Part shown: piece by piece, positions 1-7,352 of the stretch
Layout: each line of letters begins with the position of its first letter
How positions within the stretch are numbered: the stretch's first letter is position 1
Assembly (NCBI GenBank): GCA_965368405.1
Contig: CBDUMS010000028.1
Location: 1 to 35,908, forward strand
DNA from: S012-113 sp965368405
Lineage (GTDB): Bacteria > Bacteroidota > Bacteroidia > Cytophagales > Cyclobacteriaceae
Direction of reading: 5' to 3'
Length of the DNA: 35,908 nt
Translations under genes and position numbers: made by a program
The notes under the pieces: model-generated
What the model was told of the DNA's origin: nothing
Seen by the model: only the letters and a program-made list of their open reading frames with translations
The model's database searches: none

Positions 1-2265
1 ACAAGCAAGGAGGAGAGCTCTTTAGCGGAAAATGAAAGCAAAGAAGCAGTTGATAAACCCGCTGAGGTAGCAACTGCAACAGAAGAAACTGGCGATAAAG
101 CTAATGAGGAACCTGTCGATTTATCTGAAAAATCGGTTCCGGAATCACCAGGGAATGACCTTCCAAAGGAAGCGGAGTCTGGGGAGGAGGTTATCGATAC
201 ACCAGAACCAGAACCGGATAAGCTAGATCTTGCTGAGGGCCAGCAAAAAGCCCCTAAAGGTGAGGTAGAGCCAGAAAAGGGAGTTGAGTCCAGTACAGAT
301 CATCCAAAGCAAGAAAAATCCAAGGATGAGGAGGTAGATACACCTGAACCAAGACTTGATAAGCTAGATCCTGTTAAGGGTGCGCAAAAGGAACCTAAGG
401 CTGAAGAAGATTCTGAAAAGAAAGAGGAGCCCAAAGAAGCAACGGTAGAAGATCCAAAATCTGAACAAAAACCTGCTGCTGTGGCGGCAGAGGCTGAAGT
501 AGAGCCAAAAGAAGCTGCGAAGGAAGAAACCCCTGAATCAGGTGATGAATTTAACGATGTTGACTTTACCACGTATTCTAAAGAAGAATTAGTAGAGGTA
601 GTTAAGAAATTAGGTAAAACCGAGAACCCATTTAAAGCGGATAAGGTATTACAAAAGATAGCACCCCTTTTTAACGAGATTCGTTCCAAAGATAGAAAGG
701 CAGCACTGGAAAAATTTGTTGCAGAGGGAGGGTCGGAAGATGATTTTCAATTAGTTAAAGATGAGCTTGAATTACGCTTTGATGCTAATTATAAGCTCAT
801 AAAGGATAAGAAATCTAAAAAATTTAAGGAGCAAGATAAAGAACGATCTAAGAATCTTGTTCAGGCTGAAGATATTTTGGTGGAATTAAGGGAGTTTATG
901 GACTCGGAGGAGTCGAATTCAAGCTTCAACCATTTTAAAACGATTCAGCAGAAATGGAAAGATTTAGGCGAAGTGCCTTCACAGAATTCAAAAACTCTTT
1001 GGGCTAATTATAATGCACTAATCCATCGTTTCTACGATCAGCGTAGCATCTACTTCGAATTGAAGGAGCTAGATAGGAAGAAAAACTATGAGGCTAAATT
1101 AGAATTATGTGCGAAGGCCGAAGCGCTGGAACAAGTAGAAAATTTGCGAGAGGCGATCAAAACCTTGAATGATCTTCATCATGAGTTTAAGCACATGGGG
1201 CCTGTGCCTCAGGAGGTTCAAGAAGAGCTCTGGCAACGTTTTAAAGCTGCTTCGGATAAGGTATATGATAAGCGAAAAGCCTTCGTTTCTGAGCTGAAGG
1301 CCGAGCTCCATGAGAATCAGGAAAAAAAGGAAGCCTTGATTCAAAAAATTCAACCAATTTCAGAATTCGATTCCGATCGGATAAAGGAGTGGAATACTAA
1401 AACAAAGGAACTACTCGCCTTGCAGAAGGAGTGGGACGCCGTTGGTGGCTTGCCGAAGGAGAAAGCACAGGAGATAAATCGTGCATTTTGGCGTTCCTTT
1501 AAGAAGTTCTTCAGCAACAAGCATAAATTCTTTAAGAAATTAGATGCTGAGCGGGATCAAAACCTTGTGAAAAAGCAAGAATTATTAGAGAAGGCTATAA
1601 AGCTTAAGGATAGCGATGATTGGGATAAAACAGCCAATGAGCTAAAGAAAATTCAGAATGATTGGCGGGAGGTAGGGCCAGTGCCTGAAAAAATGCGGAA
1701 AAAGCTTTTCGATGATTTCAAGGCCGCCTGCGATGAGTTCTTTGATAACAGGCGGAAAGGGATGAAGTCCAGTCAGGATCAGTACAAGGATAACCTCAAA
1801 GCCAAAAAAGATATTATCAAGCAAATTGAGGCATTGGTAAAGGATGCCGATAAGAATCTCGATAAGTTTAACGAATTGCGTGAGTCTTTTGCAGCCGCTG
1901 GCTATGTGCCCAGGAAGAATATTAATAGTGTTAAAGAAGACTTTCAAACCGCTGTTGCCAATTATTTAAATGAGCTAACGGTTCTTAACATAAAGGAGAA
2001 AACAGAAATAAGTCTGGAAGCAGAATTTAATGACTTGGCAGGTGGACAGCACTCTGAATCGGATCTCTATCACAAGGAACAATCGGTACGCCGACAGATC
2101 AACAAATTGGAAGATGATATTGCCCTATGGCAGAATAATCTAGAGTTCTTTGCACAATCGAAATCCACAGATAAACTGCGCAAAGAAGTAAACGAGAAAA
2201 TCAGTTCTGCTCAAGAAAAAGTAGATGGACTTCGCCGCCAGCTTAAGATGCTGCGTTCATTATAA
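1..2265 (+). CDS. DUF349-repeat protein, 5' end outside window
   Basis: The frame is open from the first base to the stop at 2263-2265 (754 codons visible), with no ATG in the first 480 bases, so the true start lies upstream. The first ~170 residues are low-complexity and very rich in Glu, Lys, Pro and Ala, and contain a duplicated segment (196-279 and 337-420). The rest is charged and helical, with five units of the DUF349 type, each marked by W/F-x-x-x-G-x-(V/L)-P followed by an aromatic/basic helix: near residues 319 (WKDLGEVP), 394 (FKHMGPVP), 477 (WDAVGGLP), 555 (WREVGPVP) and 629 (FAAAGYVP). The C-terminus is a coiled coil. DUF349 proteins are widespread in Bacteroidota and Actinobacteria; their biochemical role is poorly defined, and I do not assign one. 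No signal peptide can be judged. It converges on the serA fusion gene with a 22-nt gap. Confidence 0.88.
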   Translation, partial: TSKEESSLAENESKEAVDKPAEVATATEETGDKANEEPVDLSEKSVPESPGNDLPKEAESGEEVIDTPEPEPDKLDLAEGQQKAPKGEVEPEKGVESSTDHPKQEKSKDEEVDTPEPRLDKLDPVKGAQKEPKAEEDSEKKEEPKEATVEDPKSEQKPAAVAAEAEVEPKEAAKEETPESGDEFNDVDFTTYSKEELVEVVKKLGKTENPFKADKVLQKIAPLFNEIRSKDRKAALEKFVAEGGSEDDFQLVKDELELRFDANYKLIKDKKSKKFKEQDKERSKNLVQAEDILVELREFMDSEESNSSFNHFKTIQQKWKDLGEVPSQNSKTLWANYNALIHRFYDQRSIYFELKELDRKKNYEAKLELCAKAEALEQVENLREAIKTLNDLHHEFKHMGPVPQEVQEELWQRFKAASDKVYDKRKAFVSELKAELHENQEKKEALIQKIQPISEFDSDRIKEWNTKTKELLALQKEWDAVGGLPKEKAQEINRAFWRSFKKFFSNKHKFFKKLDAERDQNLVKKQELLEKAIKLKDSDDWDKTANELKKIQNDWREVGPVPEKMRKKLFDDFKAACDEFFDNRRKGMKSSQDQYKDNLKAKKDIIKQIEALVKDADKNLDKFNELRESFAAAGYVPRKNINSVKEDFQTAVANYLNELTVLNIKEKTEISLEAEFNDLAGGQHSESDLYHKEQSVRRQINKLEDDIALWQNNLEFFAQSKSTDKLRKEVNEKISSAQEKVDGLRRQLKMLRSL
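196..420 (+). repeat. Imperfect duplication in acidic N-terminal region
   Basis: The segments 196-279 and 337-420 (141 bp apart) encode two related 28-residue stretches of the form DTPEPxxDKLDxxxGxQKxPKxE, followed by a Glu/Lys run. The copies differ at several codons, so the duplication is old or selected for composition. It lies in the disordered part of the DUF349 protein, where repeat number could vary. Confidence 0.7.
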
Positions 2266-2287
2266 GGCTTCTGGAGCTTCCAACGAG

Positions 2288-4180
2288 TTAATAGAGAACT
2301 CTTACTCTGATCGAGCCGTTAATTGCTTTAAGTTCATTTAAAATGGACTTGGAGTATTCCTTATCAATGTCCGTAATAACATAGCCAATGGTCTCGTTGG
2401 TTTTTAAGTACTGACCCATAATATTGATACCATGGGAGGCCAAGCACTGATCGATTTTACTAAGAACGCCTGCTTCGTTTCTATGAATATGAATAAGCCG
2501 GTGTCCTTTTTCTACCACTCTAAGTTGTAAGCGAGGGAAATTAACACTAGCAGCAGTGCTTCCTGAATTTATGTAACTAATAATCATTTCAGGAACAAAA
2601 GATGCGATATTAACCTGCGCTTCGTGAGTGCTACCTCCAATATGAGGTGTTAATATGGTATTTGGTTTCCCAATCAAAGGCGAATCGAATGGCTCTTTGT
2701 TATTCTTGGGTTCTTTCGGAAAAACATCCACTGCAGTACCCCTAATTTTTCCCGAGTCTATATGTTTGGCTAGTGCGTCTATGTCTACCACATCGCCACG
2801 ACTCAGGTTAATGAATATTACATCATCTTTCATTTGCGCAAACTCTTGCTCGCCGATCATGTTTTTGTTCTCGGGTCGTCCATCAACATGTAGCGAGATA
2901 AATTCGGCCACACCCAAAAGCTCAGAGAGGCTATTGCATTTAGTGGCATTTCCGAGGGCAAGCTTTTCTTCGATGTCGTAATAGTACACTTTCATACCCA
3001 TGGACTCAGCCAGATTCGATAACTGTGAACCGATATTGCCATAGCCGATTATACCCAGGGAATGATTTCGAATCTCATTACTATTTTGAGCCGATTTATT
3101 CCATTTTCCCTGATGCATCGTCATCGTTTTATCAGGGATATTTCTGAAAAGCAAGATCATTTGAGCGATAGCAAGCTCCACAACAGATCTTGTGTTGCTG
3201 TATGGAGCATTAAACACTACAATTCCTTTACGCTGACATTCGATAAGATCGATTTGGTTGGTTCCAATACAGAAAGCACCAATGGCCATAAGTCGTGGCG
3301 CATTATCGAGTACACGCTTGGTTATCTGGGTCTTAGAGCGAATTCCCAAAATTGATATGTCCTTTATTCTTTCTGAAAGCTCATCTTCGTCTAGGGCGGT
3401 CGATATTAATTCAACTGTATAACCTTCCTCGCGCATCTTCTTGGCAGCATCATTATGTATACCTTCGAGTAGTAATACTTTTATTCGGTGTTTTGGGTAG
3501 GAGAGTTTCTTGTTCATTTTATTAATATATAATACTTCATCGAGACTTGGGGCCACGTAATCTGCTTTTGCCACAACACTGGCACGGGACACATTTTCGG
3601 TAAAAGCAAAAAAGTTATCTGCCTTACCTGCAGCTCTTATTTCATAGTCGGTGTAGCCGTCTCCAATTACATTTACTTCCCCACTAAGGTTAAGCCCGGC
3701 AACTGTCTTAACTTTTCCTTGATTTTCGCTTAAAACATTATCCTTATCAAAGCCTGTAATATTCCCTTCTGAGTCGAAGGTGAATGAGTTTGCCAATACA
3801 TGATCAGCTTTAATTCCATATTCCTCGACAACGGGTGTTATAAACTCTTTAAAGCCGTTGGAGAGTATATAAATCTGGTCGCTATTTTCAATTAGAAAAG
3901 CCTTATTCCGGATAAATGACTTTGTAACAAGCTTTTTAAGATTTAAGATTAACGGTTCAAGATGATCTTTATGGGCCTGAAGTAATAAAATACGCTCTTC
4001 AAGAGACTGCCGTAGCGAAAGATTACCTTCCATACCACGATCTGTAATTTCTTGAATCTGATGCAAAATATCTTCTTTGTCATCTCGACCATTTAGAGAA
4101 ATCTTACACAACTCGTCCAATGCTTCGACCTGTGTAAAAGTGCTGTCAAAGTCAATAATAAAATAGGTAGGCTTACTCAC
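2288..4180 (-). CDS. serA: Bifunctional phosphoserine phosphatase / D-3-phosphoglycerate dehydrogenase (SerB-SerA fusion)
   Basis: A 630-residue cytosolic protein carrying two enzymes of serine synthesis. Residues 1-220 are a HAD phosphatase with the complete phosphoserine-phosphatase active site: motif I DFDST (nucleophile D10, acid D12), E19 and R63 in the positions that bind phosphoserine, S107 in LSNGF, K156 in NQGK, and GDGYTDYE at 173-180. Residues 232-550 are phosphoglycerate dehydrogenase with the NAD-binding GYGNIG at 379-384 and catalytic R461 (LSRG), E490 (DVFPKEP) and H513 (TPHIGGST). An ACT domain (560-630) suggests feedback control by serine. The start is GTG at 4180, because an in-frame TAA lies two codons upstream and no later ATG would keep motif I. 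Long HAD-containing SerA proteins are, to my knowledge, usual in Cytophagales. The step between the two activities (SerC) is not encoded here. Confidence 0.93.
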   Translation of the reverse strand: MSKPTYFIIDFDSTFTQVEALDELCKISLNGRDDKEDILHQIQEITDRGMEGNLSLRQSLEERILLLQAHKDHLEPLILNLKKLVTKSFIRNKAFLIENSDQIYILSNGFKEFITPVVEEYGIKADHVLANSFTFDSEGNITGFDKDNVLSENQGKVKTVAGLNLSGEVNVIGDGYTDYEIRAAGKADNFFAFTENVSRASVVAKADYVAPSLDEVLYINKMNKKLSYPKHRIKVLLLEGIHNDAAKKMREEGYTVELISTALDEDELSERIKDISILGIRSKTQITKRVLDNAPRLMAIGAFCIGTNQIDLIECQRKGIVVFNAPYSNTRSVVELAIAQMILLFRNIPDKTMTMHQGKWNKSAQNSNEIRNHSLGIIGYGNIGSQLSNLAESMGMKVYYYDIEEKLALGNATKCNSLSELLGVAEFISLHVDGRPENKNMIGEQEFAQMKDDVIFINLSRGDVVDIDALAKHIDSGKIRGTAVDVFPKEPKNNKEPFDSPLIGKPNTILTPHIGGSTHEAQVNIASFVPEMIISYINSGSTAASVNFPRLQLRVVEKGHRLIHIHRNEAGVLSKIDQCLASHGINIMGQYLKTNETIGYVITDIDKEYSKSILNELKAINGSIRVRVLY

Positions 4181-4206
4181 TGCTTAATTTAAAAAATCAG
4201 AAGGCT

Positions 4207-4427
4207 CGTATAAGCGAACAAAAATAGGGATTTGTTTCTGAGATATGTAGTTATCCTTAATGATATTGAACAGGTTTTATCATTTGATTCTAACCCATTC
4301 TCTGAAGCCATATTCTCTCAATAATTTGCATATTTGAATAAGAATTAAATTCTTTCGAAATGCGGCGCATTATAGTTTGTGTTCTCTTACTTAACTTACC
4401 ATTTATCTTTTCGGTAAGCGGTCAGGG
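4207..4427 (+). repeat. Left copy of 12-kb-spaced direct repeat (beta-lactamase leader duplicate)
   Basis: Positions 4287-4427 match 16329-16469 over 141 bp with a single difference (4395 C versus T). A further ~80 bp upstream (4207-4286) match 16255-16328 at roughly 80% with a short gap. The repeated unit is the upstream region plus the first 22-23 codons of the beta-lactamase-like gene at 16402. Identity ends abruptly after CAGGG. The pair is in the same orientation and brackets four genes. Confidence 0.95.
4219..4226 (-). promoter_or_regulatory. Possible -7 box for the serA fusion
   Basis: TATTTTTG on the minus strand fits the Bacteroidetes TAnnTTTG box, 38 nt upstream of the GTG start. 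No TTG is seen at the -33 distance, so support is weak. The box lies inside the left copy of the direct repeat but is not conserved in the right copy. Confidence 0.28.
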
Positions 4428-4434
4428 GAGTTGA
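4360..4434 (+). pseudogene. Truncated start of the beta-lactamase-like gene (24 codons)
   Basis: ATG at 4360 opens a frame identical in its first 22 residues to the signal peptide of the gene at 16402 (MRRIIVCVLLLN... to SVSGQG). It then adds one Ser codon and stops with TGA at 4432-4434. The single base difference in the shared part (AAC/AAT, Asn) is synonymous. No remainder of the enzyme follows, so this is a gene fragment left by a rearrangement. It could still be translated into a short hydrophobic peptide if the duplicated upstream region is active. Confidence 0.85.
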
Positions 4435-4563
4435 TATTGTAGAGTTAAGCATGTAATATATTTCCAAGTTCCCATGACTTTCATAAGATATATTTATCGT
4501 ATTGGCAGAACTGCCAGAGCGGATTGAACCGGGGTAAGGCATATGCCGTTGTGGATTAAGCAA
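4435..4563. other. Junction between left repeat copy and CHAT gene, with two small palindromes
   Basis: This non-coding stretch joins the gene fragment to the end of the CHAT gene. It holds a TGGCAG-AA-CTGCCA inverted repeat (4503-4516) and the palindrome GGCATATGCC (4538-4547), both just downstream of the minus-strand CHAT stop. Neither is followed by a T-run, so a rho-independent terminator is not well supported. I found no similarity to the sequence just upstream of the right repeat copy. Confidence 0.4.
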
Positions 4564-7338
4564 CTAGTTATTATTAATCATCACGAAAGCTGACCAATAG
4601 TATGGTGCTGGAAACTTTTCTTTTAGAGCCAACTGGGCGTTCAAAAAAGCAAGTTTGATGTCTTCACCATTAAGCCAATTCGTGTAAAACATGGTCATGA
4701 GCTGCTGGGTGGCTGTATCATCAACCTTCCAAAGACTTAAAACAACGTGACGCGCACCCGCGACGCTAAAAGCACGTGAGAGTCCGTAAACACCTTCTCC
4801 ATTAACAACCTCTCCGGTTCCTGTTTCACAGGCAGACAAGACGACCAGTTCTGTTTGTAAAAGTGGCAGGTTAATACCGTCATAGGCTGTAAAAATACCA
4901 TCGGCGTCTTTGGCCTGATCTTCCATATTCACCGCACCTGCCCCAGCGAGTAACAAACCTGATCTTAACAGAGGGTTATCAGATTTGATCGAACTGCCAG
5001 CAATAATTGCTTCTTTGGTGGGTTTATCACCTATGAAAAACCCATGCGTGGCAATATGGACAATCGCCGGATTGCTGCTTTTCTTTAAGACATCTTCTGA
5101 TGCTGCCTCTTTAGTATATACTTCTGTATCAATTGAATTGCCGCTCAAAAGCTCAGAAATTTTCTGCAACTCTATGGCTGTTCCCGGTAAAGGGGTGATA
5201 CTTGGCTCCGAAAATGTGGGATTACCAATCAGGAGTGCTTTACTCGTAAGTTCTTGCTCTTGTGCAGGCCTCACGATTGAACCTGAATTAGGCACCAGTT
5301 CAATTATTTGCTCCTCAATGACGAATTGACCATCTTTTTGCAGTGAATTAAGGTTGATAAGATTATATACCCCATCGACTGATACATAAAGTTTCGCATA
5401 ATTATTAATCTTTGTTGCAATTACAGACCAAAAGGCATCATACGAAAGGTTATCAGCTCTTTTAAGTCTAATCATATTCTTGTAGTATCTAATCATTTTT
5501 GACTCCAATTCCTCGGCCTCATCTATCATTATAAACTGCAAAGCTTGGCTACCTATAACCCAGGCGCCATATTTCGGATTTTGTCCATTTAATCGAATTA
5601 TTTCAACTGCCGCTTCGTCGTTTTGCAAGGCACTAATAATTTGTTCAGAACCAACGGGTTTTTCATTTACTACAAAAGCTCCGGAGGCCTTTAAATTAAT
5701 CTTTTTTTCAAGTGAGTTTGCGGTCTCTTCAAGGTAAGGAATGTCTATTTGCATTTCCTTTAAGGCAATTTCACCAAAGCTATAATATGTCGAGAGATCT
5801 TTCTTAATCGACACCCAGTCGGAATACATTTTTTTTAGCTCTTGGTCATTAGTTTCATTAATTGCGTTAAGGATTTTATTCGAGTTATTTAGAAGTAAGC
5901 CTTTGGTAATTAGTCTTACTTCGAGGGCCAGGCGAACGGCTTCCGGATTAGTAGTGGCATTTTCAGCCGCAAAATTAAAGAACAGATCTATTTCAGGACT
6001 AATGGCTTGCCAGAACTTGAATTTCTCCTTTTCACTCATATTATAAAAGAATTTATCAATTATTCCTAGGTAGGTCTTCGCTGCTACTTCAAATCTTACA
6101 TAGGCATTCTGTAATTCACCCATTTCCCAGTAGGTAAGGGCCTGTTTATTAACAATTTTAAGGTAATCAAGATGTTCCTTGCCAAGTTCAGTAATCTTTA
6201 TAACGGCAGCTTGATCATAAGCTTCACTTGCTTTCGCAAAATTTGAGTATTTCAGATAATAATCACCTAGCAATATACGAGCATCGGCGTACATCATTGA
6301 TTCTTCGCCAAGTCTTTTGCCAATTTTTGTGGCTAAGTCGTTTAATATTTCAGAGGATACTGCGGAAGGGTTCATGCTTAGCTCAATCTTTCTCTGATAC
6401 AATTCTGCTAAGAGCAAGTCAATATTTCTATTTCGCTTTTCTACTGGGTATGCTGCAATTAGTTTAGTTATAGTACTATATGCCTGCTCCACATCTCCCT
6501 TCTCCAGCTGCAATAGACTAAGGTTAAGTTTTATCCTGGATAGGTCATAGGAAGAACTACTAAATATTATTTTATCCTGATTTAGCAAAATTTGGTCAAT
6601 TGAGCCATTGGCTTTCTCCAGTCTACCGATTTCTGCTTCAAGCATTGCCTGGTTGTTTAAGGCAACAATGTATTGCGAAGAATTAACACTTCTTTTTGCT
6701 TTTAGAAAGCTTATGACATACTTCAATATGTCCTCAGAGGCGTTATACCTTCCCTGATCCTTTCTTAAGACCCCCAGATTATGCAAAGCCGCAACATAAT
6801 GCTCACTTGTTTTGCTACCCTGAGTCCCTCTTATGTTCAGAACCTGTAGGTATAGCTTCTCGGCCACCAATAAATTGCCCTGCTGATGATAATATATTGC
6901 AATACCATTTAAGGCACGCGAAATTGTAAACCAATCATCCTTAGACCAATTTCCTTGCATAACTTCGCGCATTAACACCTCGGCATAAGTGAGCCTCTTG
7001 TCCTTTCTAGAGGATATAGAGAAAACTGTAACTGGGGTTATCTCTTTATCATCACCTGCTTCTTCGCGAGGCAAATAGTAACTAAGTGCACCGTAATAAG
7101 AGCCAATGGCATTATTGATTTTTCCCGCAAGCATTTGGTAATCTGCTCTATGAAGGGTTTCAAGGGCAGATATATTTGAGCCATACTTCACTTCTTCTTT
7201 GGAGTCTCGATCAAGCATATCCGAGGCCATCCTGACCTGGTTACCCATGACAATGACATACTTAAGTTCGTCTGAACTAAACTGAGCTCTACCCGTAACG
7301 GCAAAACTCAATATACATCCCAAAAGGAGGAATCTCAC
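4564..7338 (-). CDS. Exported TPR-CHAT caspase-like protease
   Basis: The 924-residue product begins with a signal peptide (MRFLLLGCILSFAVTGRAQ; cleavage likely near residue 18). Residues ~55-430 form helical TPR-like hairpins (for example 180-215, 223-255, 350-385, 393-425). A helical linker follows, and the C-terminal CHAT domain (about 640-924) carries the caspase-type dyad: H765 in VHIATHGFF and C837 in VVLSACETGTG, followed by GVYGLSRAF and the family-typical LSLWKVDD. CHAT domains are clan CD cysteine peptidases; many act in cytosolic defence or cell death, but this one carries an export signal and should act in the periplasm or outside. The start is GTG at 7338, directly after an in-frame TAG; the first in-frame ATG (residue 31) would lose the signal peptide. 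It lies 14 nt after the 858-residue gene, so co-transcription is likely. No T9SS tail is seen. Confidence 0.88.
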   Translation of the reverse strand: MRFLLLGCILSFAVTGRAQFSSDELKYVIVMGNQVRMASDMLDRDSKEEVKYGSNISALETLHRADYQMLAGKINNAIGSYYGALSYYLPREEAGDDKEITPVTVFSISSRKDKRLTYAEVLMREVMQGNWSKDDWFTISRALNGIAIYYHQQGNLLVAEKLYLQVLNIRGTQGSKTSEHYVAALHNLGVLRKDQGRYNASEDILKYVISFLKAKRSVNSSQYIVALNNQAMLEAEIGRLEKANGSIDQILLNQDKIIFSSSSYDLSRIKLNLSLLQLEKGDVEQAYSTITKLIAAYPVEKRNRNIDLLLAELYQRKIELSMNPSAVSSEILNDLATKIGKRLGEESMMYADARILLGDYYLKYSNFAKASEAYDQAAVIKITELGKEHLDYLKIVNKQALTYWEMGELQNAYVRFEVAAKTYLGIIDKFFYNMSEKEKFKFWQAISPEIDLFFNFAAENATTNPEAVRLALEVRLITKGLLLNNSNKILNAINETNDQELKKMYSDWVSIKKDLSTYYSFGEIALKEMQIDIPYLEETANSLEKKINLKASGAFVVNEKPVGSEQIISALQNDEAAVEIIRLNGQNPKYGAWVIGSQALQFIMIDEAEELESKMIRYYKNMIRLKRADNLSYDAFWSVIATKINNYAKLYVSVDGVYNLINLNSLQKDGQFVIEEQIIELVPNSGSIVRPAQEQELTSKALLIGNPTFSEPSITPLPGTAIELQKISELLSGNSIDTEVYTKEAASEDVLKKSSNPAIVHIATHGFFIGDKPTKEAIIAGSSIKSDNPLLRSGLLLAGAGAVNMEDQAKDADGIFTAYDGINLPLLQTELVVLSACETGTGEVVNGEGVYGLSRAFSVAGARHVVLSLWKVDDTATQQLMTMFYTNWLNGEDIKLAFLNAQLALKEKFPAPYYWSAFVMINNN

Positions 7339-7352
7339 CTAAATAATAGTTT

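Noticed and set aside
300..689. 129-codon Ser-rich open frame on the minus strand
   Set aside because: It is the reverse reading of the Glu/Lys-rich DUF349 gene; the Ser/Ala composition is what the complement of GAA/GAG/GCT-rich codons produces.
4503..4547. Terminator for the CHAT gene
   Set aside because: The two small palindromes have no T-run on the minus strand; noted as structure only.
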